Below are positions 61,401 to 64,000 of a stretch of 64,000 nucleotides of DNA, in pieces. The stretch's first letter is position 1. Every line of letters starts with the position of its first letter. This DNA comes from Bathymodiolus brooksi. Taxonomy: Eukaryota > Mollusca > Bivalvia > Mytilida > Modiolidae. A model generated the notes under the pieces. That model ran no database searches, had not been told where the DNA came from, and saw only the letters and a list, made by a program, of their open reading frames with translations. The stretch lies in assembly GCA_963680875.1 (NCBI GenBank), contig OY804585.1, forward strand, positions 24,508,186 through 24,572,185. The letters are read 5' to 3'. Position numbers and translations under genes: made by a program.

Positions 61401-63302
61401 ACAAAAAGCCCCCATAATGAAATAATCATAGAATCTTATTACATATTTTTTATATTGATGTTGATATCTAAGATATCTTAAAGATCAAAACTCACTCCTA
61501 TTAAAAAAGGAGGAGTGGGGGAATTAATACAAAAAAATAAAATATTTTAAAAACATAATTTTTCATTGTTATGGTCATTTATAAAGTGTAAATAAAAATA
61601 ACTCTGTTTAATTGTTTAAATTGAAATTAACCAGGTAAAGTTAATCAGGGATTGTTTTTTATTGATAAACAATTGTTATTACATTTATAACCTTTGAAGT
61701 TATTAAAAGTAATGTGTGAGTTATTTTCTCATCCTGTTTGCTATACTATAATGATTTTTTTTTAAGATAAAACAATTTTATTATTTTATTTTTACTTTCT
61801 TTGATAAGGGTTATTATAATTCTTAAACAAATATTTCTATTGTTTATGATATCTTCAAGTTCCAATAATAACTTACCGGGTATTATGAAAAATGGTATTC
61901 AAAAATAATGTTAACCCATAAATAGCAGTACAATAAGCCTAAAATGGGTTCAAAGATACCAATATATAAATAACTTGTACAATTCATTATTGGGGAGCTT
62001 TTTGTCGGGGGGGCTTTTGTCCAGGGCACTTTTGTCCGGGGGCTTTTGTCCTAGACCCAAAATAAGCATGAGTAGCATTTTACCTGTTTATATGCCAGGT
62101 TATGTGGCAAGGCAATTCCATTTATAGGGTAGGAAGTCATATTTAATTGTCTAAAAGAAAAGACTAACTATGTTGCATTGATTATTGGTCATTTTTTAAC
62201 CACATAACAGACATTTTAATGGAATAGCAAACCAGGCAAGCAATATCAGGTTCCTGATAGGGATGGTATTATTCTATTACAACTGTACAAATGTCAACTG
62301 AAATGTTTTCTTTGATGTTTGTAGGAGTCTTATAGTTGCCATGAAGGTTTAGTGATGGATTTAGTAGATATTTATGATGAAAAGACATGTCCAGAAGTAC
62401 AAAAATATGAGAAGTTATACCATGTTATACAGCAACAATTCCTTCCTGAATTTGTAAGTGGTCAAAAAATAATAATAGTATGAATCTTTTGGAGTAGTTA
62501 GAAACATGTCTTCATATTGTCAATATTTATATAATACATGTATTAAGATTCCTTATGGTGAATAAGGGTAATAACAAAATTACCAAACTCCAAACAATCT
62601 TACAAAGGGAAAGTCAAAACTCATAATTATATAAACAGACAAAATCAGCCAACAACCGGAAAACTGTGAAAACCGTAATGACCCTGACTTGGTACAGGCA
62701 TTTCTAAAGAAATGGTGGGTTGAATCAGATTTTAAAGCGCCAAACATCTCGCTTTCATTACGGCTCAAAGGTGGTGAAATGGTTAGTGTGCTCGCATCAA
62801 TTGTGATAGGTCATGGGTTCAAGCCTTGATCGAGTCAAACCAAGACTAGAATATTGGCATGTTCTGCTTCTCTGCTAAGTCTGAAGGAGAAACAGCAAAG
62901 ACTGGTTGGCTTGGATTCCGGATAATGTGTCCGATTGGAGTGAAATGTCTATTCGTGAACTGTTGTTTCATTGAGCTAACGCTATAAAAATCCAACTAAG
63001 CGCGTTGGTCTAGTACAAAACAAACATCATCTCATGGAAATATAACTTGTTCTTGCCATGATATAGGTGAACAAATGCTCACTTGGCGTTAAAAAACAAT
63101 CACTCAATCATTATGGATTTATTTAATGGCATGTTATTTAGTAAATTTTTTTTTTATGATATTACAGGCATCAACAACTACTGACCTTGTCGTAGTTCCT
63201 CTCAGTAATCTTATTGTAATGTTTAATGGTCCTAATAAAGTTATACAGAAAAGATTTGATAAACTGTTAGACTTTCATTCCATGCAGAGGAAAGAAGAAA
63301 AG
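1158..63302 (+). CDS. DNMBP: Dynamin-binding protein (Tuba) homologue, spliced, 3' end beyond window
   Basis: Thirteen exons join without a stop into 1380 codons: 1158-1434, 5379-7823, 25065-25132, 28214-28346, 36727-36971, 37677-37800, 40267-40358, 57580-57729, 58477-58582, 59580-59710, 60773-60877, 62325-62453, 63168-63302. Domain order by residue: SH3-1 8-63, SH3-2 71-126, SH3-3 146-199, SH3-4 321-378, SH3-5 426-484, proline-rich 571-605 and 794-892, charged coiled coil about 908-1023, RhoGEF/DH about 1024-1212, BAR from about 1240 onward (incomplete). SH3s followed by DH then BAR with no PH domain is the DNMBP/Tuba layout; known family members activate Cdc42, bind dynamin through N-terminal SH3s and actin regulators through a C-terminal SH3. 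Start: the ATG at 1158 lies directly after an acceptor-like ag and a few residues before SH3-1, as expected for this family. Five N-terminal SH3 domains is one more than the vertebrate protein. Exon joins are inferred by homology and phase, not from transcripts. Confidence 0.93.
1472..1862. repeat. 53-bp minisatellite, about 7.4 copies
   Basis: The motif gtagaattttgattggc recurs at 1472, 1525, 1578, 1631, 1684, 1737, 1790 and 1843, a strict 53-bp period, with a few percent divergence between units. It begins less than 40 bp after the exon 1 splice donor. Confidence 0.95.
2501..3968. mobile_element. Nonautonomous DNA transposon with 17-bp TIRs
   Basis: Left end cagggttcgacattaac (2501-2517) and right end gttaatgtcgaaccctg (3952-3968) are perfect inverted repeats. 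The 5-bp direct repeat ctgta flanks both ends (2496-2500 and 3969-3973). Subterminal blocks repeat the core acttgcccga in opposite orientation at the two ends. The 1468-bp interior has no supported coding region. CAGGG termini recall hAT-type elements, but a 5-bp duplication does not fit the usual 8 bp, so the superfamily is left open. Confidence 0.85.
3627..3700. repeat. Two-copy tandem duplication, about 37 bp
   Basis: The block aaataaatacgatgctgatg and following bases to ttaatataaat appears twice in succession with small changes. It lies inside the TIR element 2501-3968. Confidence 0.75.
4883..5208 (-). mobile_element. tRNA-derived SINE, full length
   Basis: On the minus strand it begins with a tRNA-like head: A-box-like taatggatagtgtgcttgc and B-box-like gtgggttcgacacc. 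It ends with gctgaaaaattgctcagttg and a ttaaac-type tail. The same family occurs on the + strand at 62767-63110, matching along its full length. The conserved tail resembles the shared 3' domain of invertebrate (Meta/Nin-type) SINEs; that naming is from memory and is inference. Confidence 0.8.
5379..7823 (+). CDS. DNMBP: DNMBP coding exon 2: rest of SH3-2, SH3-3 to SH3-5, proline-rich linker
   Basis: A very large exon (2445 nt) encoding residues 93-907 plus one base. It completes SH3-2 ([21 protein letters not shown]), then SH3-3 at 5537-5698 ([10 protein letters not shown]), SH3-4 at 6062-6235 ([17 protein letters not shown]) and SH3-5 at 6377-6553 ([14 protein letters not shown]). Between SH3-3 and SH3-4 is a 42-bp coding repeat. 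The linker is Ser/Lys rich and carries KPKP-type PxxP motifs at about 6811-6915 and PPPPRP, PPPRPP clusters at 7480-7775, probable ligands for SH3 domains. Acceptor ccctag|ga, donor caag|gtaagg, phase 1 at both ends. Confidence 0.93.
5720..5842 (+). repeat. 42-bp in-frame coding repeat, about 2.9 copies
   Basis: caagaaaaggtagata starts at 5720 and 5762, and caagaaacggtagata at 5804. The 42-bp period gives a 14-residue repeat of the form [14 protein letters not shown] in the linker between SH3-3 and SH3-4. Confidence 0.95.
7890..7945 (-). mobile_element. SINE 3' tail fragment
   Basis: The reverse strand reads cgatataactgaaatattgt followed by tgaaagtggcattaaac, the same tail as SINEs at 57385, 59735 and 60312. 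It lies just after a G-run at 7878-7890. Confidence 0.7.
8165..8410. repeat. 24-bp minisatellite
   Basis: Degenerate units such as acatgtttattggacaatat plus four bases repeat with a 24-bp period; related units reappear at about 9165-9245. Because 24 is a multiple of 3, it produces a spurious open frame with an LLDNIPTC pattern on both strands. Confidence 0.85.
8547..8930. mobile_element. TIR element containing a 17-bp minisatellite
   Basis: The left end tacagtgaaacctgtctaaa (8547) matches in inverse the right end ggtttagacaggttttactg (about 8909-8930). Between them, 8549-8812 is a tandem array of cctgtctaaaccaaaaa units with a 17-bp period, about 15 copies, some carrying g or t variants. The array unit is itself the terminal motif of the element. 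Confidence 0.8.
9008..9150. repeat. Perfect-looking palindrome/hairpin, MITE-like
   Basis: Arms aacaggttatacttgtataa (from 9023) and ttatatcgtataacctgtt (to 9135) are inverted, and the match continues outward into AT-rich flank and inward through caggtt/aacctg. Arms are about 55-60 bp around a loop containing taccgcttttgcggttta. Confidence 0.85.
9151..11034. other. Intronic AT-rich stretch with repeat fragments
   Basis: No gene supported. At 9855-9925 a segment starting cagggctctcacttctttca is shared, in inverse orientation, with the insert inside the satellite (about 42010-42078). Positions about 9960-10130 resemble about 24310-24460. A long C run sits at 10417-10430. Open frames around 10292-10854 have no recognisable homology. 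Confidence 0.5.
11200..11335 (+). mobile_element. 5'-truncated SINE
   Basis: Shares gtgataaagtttgtcagtga, the cgacaggtcaatggttttct block, the tactcc-ttttctccaccaat block and the ttgttgaaaggggcgttaaa tail with copies at 57385, 59735 and 60312. The piece around gaccaccacgatataactga is partly deleted. Confidence 0.75.
12267..13145. mobile_element. Foldback DNA element with 322-324-bp arms and 7-bp TSD
   Basis: Left arm 12267-12590 starts cacagggccttgtcactatc; right arm about 12824-13145 ends in the inverse, gatagtgacaaggccctgtg. The arms match with few differences and enclose about 230 bp. The direct repeat gttatag flanks both ends (12260-12266 and 13146-13152). Open frames in the arms mirror one another and are by-products of the repeat. 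Confidence 0.92.
15552..15733 (-). mobile_element. 168-bp repeat inserted into the transposon gene, 7-bp TSD
   Basis: The segment 15559-15726 is flanked by ttatgtg on both sides (15552-15558, 15727-15733). The same sequence, over 90% identical by eye, stands on the + strand at 62566-62733 in intron 12. It interrupts the decayed coding region between the AAH and LFGIGKR segments. Its class is unclear; it has no visible tRNA head. Confidence 0.85.
16118..16251. repeat. 67-bp tandem duplication
   Basis: acgatagtgttgcacaatcg starts at 16118 and again at 16185, the two copies differing at few positions. 67 is not a multiple of 3, so it breaks the frame of the transposon gene it lies in. Confidence 0.93.
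17115..19780. other. Intronic AT-rich stretch, nothing recognised
   Basis: Homopolymer runs and a TA microsatellite (about 18704-18714) are present. A short exact motif gaggacgaagtcctt near 19470 recurs in inverse near 21366. No gene or complete element is supported. Confidence 0.5.
19781..21334. mobile_element. Element bounded by 25-bp perfect inverted repeats
   Basis: 19781-19805 (agcctcaccggacgcaatta plus five bases) is the exact inverse of 21310-21334. A complete hAT-like MITE (20353-21090) is nested inside. A 121-codon open frame at 19930-20295 has no recognised homology. No clear target duplication was found at the outer ends, so this could be a composite or an old element. Confidence 0.6.
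20353..21090. mobile_element. hAT-like MITE with 8-bp TSD
   Basis: The 8-bp direct repeat gttattat flanks the element (20345-20352 and 21091-21098). Left end tagtgatgggaatcggtaac and right end ccgatgatcggtacaccact are imperfect inverted repeats rich in gatgatcgat motifs. An 8-bp duplication and these ends fit the hAT superfamily. Inside, a block of about 165-170 bp is tandemly repeated (from about 20490 and about 20658; shared motif acaaaagtaaagat). No transposase. Confidence 0.85.
21430..21627 (-). other. Short open frame, possible transposon-integrase remnant
   Basis: Minus-strand 65-codon frame containing YFDGAL and FFERGYEEI, vaguely like the N-terminal helix-turn-helix segment of integrase-core proteins found in animal genomes. 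Too short and too weak to name; it may be chance. Confidence 0.15.
22149..23650. mobile_element. Inverted-repeat element with GC-rich ccccc/ggaaaaatggcta units
   Basis: Left part (22149-22390) repeats agccattttccccc and ccggaagaatggctatatag several times; right part (23500-23645) holds their inverses, for example ggggggaaatggctcaat. The two ends thus form inverted arrays around about 1.1 kb. The interior contains g/c-aaa-rich imperfect hairpins (22870-23040), a tRNA-like segment (23046-23120) and degenerate ggttta/taggattag repeats (23290-23450). Confidence 0.65.
23046..23120 (+). mobile_element. tRNA-like SINE head
   Basis: ttggccgagtggtcaaggtg resembles a class II tRNA A box region, and gtgggttcgatcctc is a good B box. 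The acceptor ends do not pair, so it is more likely the promoter head of a tRNA-derived SINE continuing to about 23280 than a functional tRNA gene. Confidence 0.6.
23663..24215. repeat. Tandem array, about 127-bp unit, 5 copies
   Basis: ccattttcaaaatgg (with variants) recurs at 23674, 23807, 23934, 24061 and 24160. Units carry gccacaataccgcacaaatt and tatgtgggtagataatgatg blocks; the last is shortened to about 99 bp. Confidence 0.9.
24216..25064. other. End of intron 2, nothing recognised beyond a repeat fragment
   Basis: About 24310-24460 resembles about 9960-10130 (shared atagtgatatattagtac-like and gaattgt-gtaaaatctt blocks). The rest is AT-rich with no gene. Confidence 0.45.
25065..25132 (+). 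CDS. DNMBP: DNMBP coding exon 3: start of coiled coil
   Basis: 68-nt exon giving residues 908-930 ([21 protein letters not shown]). Acceptor cattacag, donor gag|gtaagt. Entry phase 1, exit phase 0, so it fits between exons 2 and 4. Heptad-like spacing of I/L residues supports a coiled coil. Confidence 0.85.
26904..27413. repeat. Dispersed repeat with cccctcgcc/ggcgagggg ends and internal tandem units
   Basis: Begins cccctcgccaacgaag and ends ggcgaggggatacgcc. Inside, the block acatccttgtgaacactct through ttttcaaggtcaaggtcac is repeated three times with a period of about 120-145 bp. Each unit carries AGGTCA half-sites; at about 27196-27221 four stand close together. Confidence 0.8.
27540..28130. 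repeat. Diverged tandem units with gaaatccaa-atggc(t/c)gccac motif
   Basis: Segments with a shared order (ttctcagaaa, tttgattgagccc, then aaatccaagatggctgcca-type block) occur about three times. Divergence is high, so boundaries are approximate. Confidence 0.55.
28214..28346 (+). CDS. DNMBP: DNMBP coding exon 4: coiled coil
   Basis: 133-nt exon giving residues 931-974 plus one base ([13 protein letters not shown] to [11 protein letters not shown]). Acceptor tatacag, donor aaag|gtaata. Entry phase 0, exit phase 1. Strongly charged and helical, continuing the coiled coil before the DH domain. Confidence 0.88.
28380..28436 (-). mobile_element. SINE 3' tail fragment
   Basis: The reverse strand reads ccacgatatagctgaaatac then gttaaacaccaatcaatcaa. 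It is the same tail type as 34628-34692. Confidence 0.7.
28500..28858. repeat. 'gctcacc' dispersed repeat, truncated copy
   Basis: Contains cacttggtgtccgtcgtccg and two tandem units of aaacttggtaggaagcatct then ttgctcatttcgtcccgatc-type sequence, ending gcaattcttgtttctgattg. Related copies lie at 31005-31165, 31346-31893 and 37879-38280. Confidence 0.8.
28861..29365. repeat. 'acgtccgtctt...' dispersed repeat with about 2.5 tandem units
   Basis: Starts with a short palindrome, atacgtccgtctttaagacg through gaacgtat (28861-28888). Then a unit of about 180-185 bp (aaccccttggccaattcact to ttgtaggcgatttttc-tatg) repeats from about 28950, 29115 and 29275. Confidence 0.75.
29579..30698. mobile_element. 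TIR element with cctatatt repeats and a nested SINE
   Basis: Ends cagggtgtcaag (29579-29590) and cttgacaccctg (30687-30698) are perfect inverses; clusters of cctatattt/cctatattc follow at both ends. A SINE (30285-30515) is inserted inside. A possible target duplication ending tgtgg is imperfect. Confidence 0.75.
30285..30515 (+). mobile_element. tRNA-derived SINE
   Basis: Head gtcgccatggtcattattgt and B-box-like gtgagttcgaacccc, then gtgataaaatttgtcagtga, cgacaggtcagtggtttcct and cgatatacatgtaactgaaa. The extreme tail is lost or diverged. Same family as 59735 and 60312. Confidence 0.8.
31005..31165. repeat. 'gctcacc' dispersed repeat, one internal unit
   Basis: A single unit (gaaacttggtaggaagcatc to gcaattcttgtttctgattg) matching 28680-28855. 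Confidence 0.75.
31346..31893. repeat. 'gctcacc' dispersed repeat, complete-looking copy
   Basis: Begins tagctcaccttgccaaaggc and ends caaagcagaatgaaaggtga then gagcctctag. It contains three internal units of the aggaagcatct type. The ends gctcacct/aggtgagt are short inverted repeats. Confidence 0.8.
31978..32086. repeat. Imperfect hairpin with gatatgaggtttaat arms
   Basis: ttatagtcttttgtagagtt then cgatatgaggtttaat (31978-32013) pairs with attaaacctcatatcg and acaaaagattataattg (32048-32086) around a 34-bp loop. It lies about 340 bp beyond the 3' end of the recombinase remnant and may be part of that element. Confidence 0.8.
32428..34252 (-). pseudogene. Decayed Crypton-like tyrosine recombinase (DUF3504-type)
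   Basis: Minus-strand gene starting at ATG 34252 ([15 protein letters not shown]). The N-terminal region reads [11 protein letters not shown] after an in-frame stop, shifts frame before 34104, continues to 33796 ([27 protein letters not shown]), meets a stop, and goes on with [17 protein letters not shown] to another frameshift near 33620. A clean donor (aaag|gtaatt at 33553) and acceptor (atttcag ending at 33144) join DGRMYEIK to [10 protein letters not shown]. The C-terminal exon (33143-32428) is open for over 230 codons and has the catalytic pattern: NHSLRA (H-x-x-R), VTGH and KTYTG with the candidate nucleophile Tyr; the first Arg is in GRRGRE. Likely relics of a Crypton-derived element; at least two stops and two frameshifts argue against function. 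Confidence 0.8.
34409..34605. repeat. 99-bp tandem duplication
   Basis: aatacgagttttaatcaaac starts in each copy, and both run to gtttaaataaaatcattatg with a 4-bp difference (gcatgcatgat versus gcatgat). Confidence 0.93.
34628..34692 (+). mobile_element. SINE 3' tail fragment
   Basis: Contains gccacgatatagctgaaata then ttggcattaaacaccaatca. No tRNA-like head precedes it. Confidence 0.7.
36430..36605. repeat. Inverted repeat, arms about 45 bp
   Basis: acgtacattgtcaggagatg then aaaatttattggtacttgc pairs, with mismatches, with gcttgtacaaataaatttga then cgacaatgtatgtatattgt. Mirror open frames on the two strands result from this symmetry. Confidence 0.65.
36727..36971 (+). CDS. DNMBP: DNMBP coding exon 5: end of coiled coil and start of DH domain
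   Basis: 245-nt exon giving residues 975-1056. A Glu/Lys/Arg-rich helix ([19 protein letters not shown]) runs straight into the DH domain start [16 protein letters not shown] (CR1 of RhoGEFs) and [12 protein letters not shown]. Acceptor caatag, donor gaaaag|gtaact. Entry phase 1, exit phase 0. The exon end and donor are duplicated 77 bp downstream. Confidence 0.92.
36942..37095. repeat. 77-bp tandem duplication of exon 5 end and its splice donor
   Basis: gagacttttataagtccta starts at 36942 and 37019; both copies continue through gaaaaggtaactcatattca. Donors stand at 36972 and 37049. Confidence 0.93.
36972..37676 (+). other. DNMBP intron 5
   Basis: 705-bp phase-0 intron. The first part contains the duplicated exon end; about 37265-37560 is a copy of the dispersed repeat also at 351-640 (shared aaaaatgaatgacaacataa and aacattgacagtacaa). 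Confidence 0.8.
37677..37800 (+). CDS. DNMBP: DNMBP coding exon 6: DH domain
   Basis: 124-nt exon giving residues 1057-1097 plus one base ([16 protein letters not shown] to FEDQLLG). VFGNIEDV matches the conserved DH segment after CR1. Acceptor ctacag, donor ctgg|gtaaat. Entry phase 0, exit phase 1. Confidence 0.92.
37879..39715. repeat. 'gctcacc' dispersed repeat enlarged by an internal array
   Basis: Starts tagctcaccttgccaaaggc as at 31346 and ends gcagaatgcaaggtgagcga then gagcctctag as at 31893, so both ends of one repeat are present. Between them lie two aggaagcatct units (37980-38245), a duplicated block of about 70-75 bp (38278-38430) and the 123-bp array. Confidence 0.8.
38460..39520. 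repeat. Tandem array, about 123-bp unit, 9 copies
   Basis: tatgatcagggtgac recurs at about 38481, 38602, 38726, 38849, 38972, 39096, 39218, 39342 and 39442. Units carry aaattaaatgccttatagct, a variable cccgggggtcatacccc block and gaactttttaatggttgaga. The last interval is shortened to 100 bp. Confidence 0.95.
40267..40358 (+). CDS. DNMBP: DNMBP coding exon 7: DH domain
   Basis: 92-nt exon giving residues 1098-1128 ([20 protein letters not shown] to AILEK). Acceptor ttttttcag, donor aaaag|gtttgt, a weaker donor than its neighbours. Entry phase 1, exit phase 0. [10 protein letters not shown] fits the DH CR2 region. Confidence 0.9.
40711..57274. repeat. 61-bp satellite array, about 257 copies
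   Basis: The consensus unit begins tatacatgtatttaacctta and includes gctgttttggcctgtcatgt and ttaggttctttggttttctt. The period is 61 bp, sometimes 62 where an extra T occurs (ctgtttttggcc). Copies differ at recurring positions (aggttc/atgttc, ttagctg/ttaactg, ggcctg/ggtctg). The array is broken once by an 856-bp insert (41223-42078). The short open frames it yields have no coding meaning, since 61 is not a multiple of 3. Confidence 0.97.
41223..42078. mobile_element. 856-bp insertion inside the satellite, candidate 3-bp TSD
   Basis: The satellite stops after aacct (41222) and resumes with ccttagctg (42079); cct stands on both sides. The insert starts cacgttggagggcgattcgg and ends tagtgggagccctg. 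Its last about 70 bp match, inverted, the sequence at 9855-9925. No clear terminal inverted repeat or coding region; an 18-base T-rich run lies near 41765-41780. Confidence 0.75.
57385..57535 (+). mobile_element. 5'-truncated SINE
   Basis: From tgtgataaagtttgtcagtg through cgggtactctggtttcctcc to cgatataactgaaatattgt and the ggcgttaaacaccatagaac tail. It ends about 45 bp before the exon 8 acceptor. Confidence 0.8.
57580..57729 (+). CDS. DNMBP: DNMBP coding exon 8: DH core with CR3
   Basis: 150-nt, phase 0-0 exon giving residues 1129-1178. It holds the diagnostic RhoGEF CR3 helix [20 protein letters not shown]. Acceptor attttag, donor aaaa|gtaagt. The exon is symmetrical, so skipping it would keep frame but remove the helix that contacts the GTPase. 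Confidence 0.94.
57730..58476 (+). repeat. DNMBP intron 8, filled by a 339-bp tandem duplication
   Basis: cctgtct starts at 57759 and 58098; the two copies run in parallel through gggaccaacttttgtgttca and gacaatgatttcctg-like blocks to tgtaattgactatcatac at 58433. The unit starts like the tacagtgaaacctgtctaaa element at 8547. Confidence 0.9.
58477..58582 (+). CDS. DNMBP: DNMBP coding exon 9: C-terminal helix of DH
   Basis: 106-nt exon giving residues 1179-1213 plus one base ([20 protein letters not shown] to YKRRKDLG). The typical last DH helix ending in an Arg/Lys-rich tail. Acceptor ttctag, donor ctag|gtaatt. Entry phase 0, exit phase 1. Confidence 0.92.
58583..59579 (+). other. DNMBP intron 9 with two small tandem duplications
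   Basis: A 65-bp unit beginning cacatatggtagcctgcgat is doubled at 58591-58720, right after the donor. A 77-bp unit beginning gaaatactaaaactaaaaca is doubled at about 58899-59050. No gene in the rest. Confidence 0.85.
59580..59710 (+). CDS. DNMBP: DNMBP coding exon 10: DH-BAR junction
   Basis: 131-nt exon giving residues 1214-1257 ([20 protein letters not shown] to LGIAPQ). The basic stretch [14 protein letters not shown] followed by GIAPQ marks the start of the BAR domain in this family. Acceptor attttcag, donor acag|gtaatt. Entry phase 1, exit phase 0. Confidence 0.9.
59735..59998 (+). mobile_element. tRNA-derived SINE, full length
   Basis: Head gctgtcgtggttgtgatcat, then B-box-like gttgtgagtttgaacac, gtgataaagtttgtcagtga, cgggtactctggtttcctcc, gatataactgaaatattgtt and a ttaaacaccataaaaccaac tail. 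It starts 25 bp after exon 10. Confidence 0.85.
60312..60568 (+). mobile_element. tRNA-derived SINE, full length
   Basis: Same family and length as 59735-59998, with head catcatggttgtgattgtat and the tail gtggcattaaacaccataac followed by cctaacccc. Two copies in the same orientation in one intron of about 1.06 kb. Confidence 0.85.
60773..60877 (+). CDS. DNMBP: DNMBP coding exon 11: BAR domain
   Basis: 105-nt phase 0-0 exon giving residues 1258-1292 ([20 protein letters not shown] to YMDQLQ). Amphipathic helix of the BAR domain. Acceptor ttaag, donor acag|gtatgt, followed 18 bp later by a run of about 22 C. Confidence 0.92.
60894..60915. repeat. Poly-C tract
   Basis: About 20 consecutive C just inside intron 11, then TTTTTT. 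Length may vary or be miscalled. Confidence 0.8.
61042..61140. repeat. 46-bp tandem duplication
   Basis: aaactttttttcattgtctg occurs at 61042 and 61088, both running on through gacattatttaga-ctgattgtactgtaa. Confidence 0.9.
61366..62058. mobile_element. Foldback element with aggacaaaagccccc terminal repeats
   Basis: The left end has three staggered copies of the gacaaaagccccc type (61369-61415), the right end (61993-62057) four inverse copies (gggggcttttgtc). The 570-bp AT-rich interior has no coding potential. Confidence 0.8.
62325..62453 (+). CDS. DNMBP: DNMBP coding exon 12: BAR domain
   Basis: 129-nt phase 0-0 exon giving residues 1293-1335 ([20 protein letters not shown] to QQQFLPEF). 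Acceptor gtttgtag, donor ttt|gtaagt. Continues the BAR helices. Confidence 0.92.
62566..62733 (+). mobile_element. 168-bp interspersed repeat
   Basis: gggtaataacaaaattacc to gggttgaatcagattt, matching the minus strand of 15559-15726 nearly base for base. Confidence 0.85.
62767..63110 (+). mobile_element. tRNA-derived SINE, full length
   Basis: A-box-like gaaatggttagtgtgctcgc and B-box-like catgggttcaagcc, then agactggttggcttggattc, taacttgttcttgccatgat and a ttggcgttaaaaaacaatca tail. The inverse copy of the same family is 4883-5208. Confidence 0.85.
63168..63302 (+). CDS. DNMBP: DNMBP coding exon 13: BAR domain, last exon in window
   Basis: 135-nt phase 0-0 exon giving residues 1336-1380 ([20 protein letters not shown] to QRKEEK). 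FDKLLDFHS is a typical BAR segment. Acceptor attacag, donor aaag|gtgggt. The BAR domain is not complete here, so at least one more exon lies beyond 64000. Confidence 0.92.
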
Positions 63303-63439
63303 GTGGGTCAAATCATAGATTTATAGAATGATTTTAATTGTTTCATAGAAAATTCTGATATCTTGCAGACCATTACTTTATTCATCTCAAATCACCTTTA
63401 TGAAATGAAATTTTAAATGAAATTTTAAACAGTGATGGT

Positions 63440-63665
63440 CAGGAAATCGACCAATATCAACAAATTGAACGAACGCATCTCACCTCAAATCACTGAACAC
63501 ACAAAAAACCATGACACATAGTGTTGGAAATCCAGGTCCTGGATTGAGACAGGCACACAAATGTGGTGGGGTTAATCCACATGATGTAATCTCAACCCTG
63601 CTCTTCTTCATAATTGTATCTGGCAAATACAGATATAAACAAACGATGAAAACCTTGACTAAATA
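63440..63665. repeat. Dispersed repeat copy
   Basis: Shares tgttggaaatccaggtcctg and ttgagacaggcacacaaa with the copy at 351-640 (tgttagaaatcctggtcct, ttgagacagacacaaaaa), then a diverged block ending in ataattg-atct. Further copies: 37265-37560 (same strand) and 26190-26345 (inverse). Confidence 0.7.
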
Positions 63666-63691
63666 ATATGTGTCATACAAAATCAATACAA

Positions 63692-64000
63692 GGTTCTGTC
63701 TTCATGGCCTAAGTATTCACATGTTAACTCTATTACTTGTGAAAGGGTTGTTGTTTTCTGTTGTTTCTCTGGTTCTGTCTTGATGGCCTAAGTATTCACA
63801 TATTAACTCTATTACTTGTGACAGGGTTGTTGTTTTCTCTTGTTTCTCTGGTTCTGTCTTCATGGCCTAAGTATTCACATGTTAACTCTATTACTTGTGA
63901 CAGGGTTGTTGTTTCTGTTGTTTATCTGGTTCTGTCTTCATGGCCTAAGTATTCACATGTTAACTCTATTACGTGTGACAGGGTTGTTGTTTTCTGTTGT
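63692..64000. repeat. 79-bp tandem array, 4 copies reaching the window end
   Basis: ggttctgtctt recurs at 63692, 63771, 63850 and 63928. Units carry tggcctaagtattcacatgt and agggttgttgttttctgttg. The array continues past 64000. Confidence 0.95.

Larger units (their letters stand above)
62454..63167 (+). other. DNMBP intron 12
   Basis: Phase-0 intron that is almost entirely repeat: 62566-62733 is the 168-bp repeat also found at 15559-15726 (inverse), followed by a full SINE at 62767-63110. Confidence 0.85.

Overview
The window is eukaryotic nuclear DNA: AT-rich, intron-rich, with GT-AG splice sites, tRNA-derived SINEs, foldback transposons and minisatellites. The repeat families resemble those common in bivalve molluscs (SINE tails of the type GATATAACTGAAATATTG, 'gctcacc...gtccgtcgtc' dispersed repeats). 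A bivalve is the best guess, possibly a mytilid; no species can be assigned from sequence alone.

One protein-coding gene spans almost the whole window on the + strand: a dynamin-binding protein (DNMBP/Tuba) homologue. I can join 13 coding exons (1158-63302) in one open frame of 4140 nt (1380 codons), and every junction keeps phase. Order: five N-terminal SH3 domains, a proline-rich linker, a charged coiled coil, a RhoGEF (DH) domain, and the first part of a BAR domain. The rest of the BAR domain and any C-terminal SH3 domains lie beyond position 64000. Such proteins activate Cdc42 and link dynamin to actin regulators at membranes.

The introns hold nearly all remaining DNA. Intron 1 (1435-5378): a 53-bp tandem array, a TIR element and a SINE. 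Intron 2 (7824-25064): minisatellites and a nest of DNA transposons, including a 3.5-kb element with a decayed coding region on the minus strand and a hAT-like MITE. Intron 4 (28347-36726): several dispersed repeats and a decayed Crypton-like tyrosine recombinase on the minus strand. Intron 6: a 123-bp array inside a dispersed repeat. Intron 7 (40359-57579): a 61-bp satellite array of roughly 257 copies with higher-order duplications. Introns 8-13: SINEs, small tandem duplications and a TIR element.

No bacterial-type system, CRISPR array, rRNA or convincing functional tRNA gene is present. The most unusual items are the intronic satellite with higher-order structure, the fifth N-terminal SH3 domain, the broken nuclease-like/CXC transposon gene, and the 77-bp duplication of an exon end with its splice donor.
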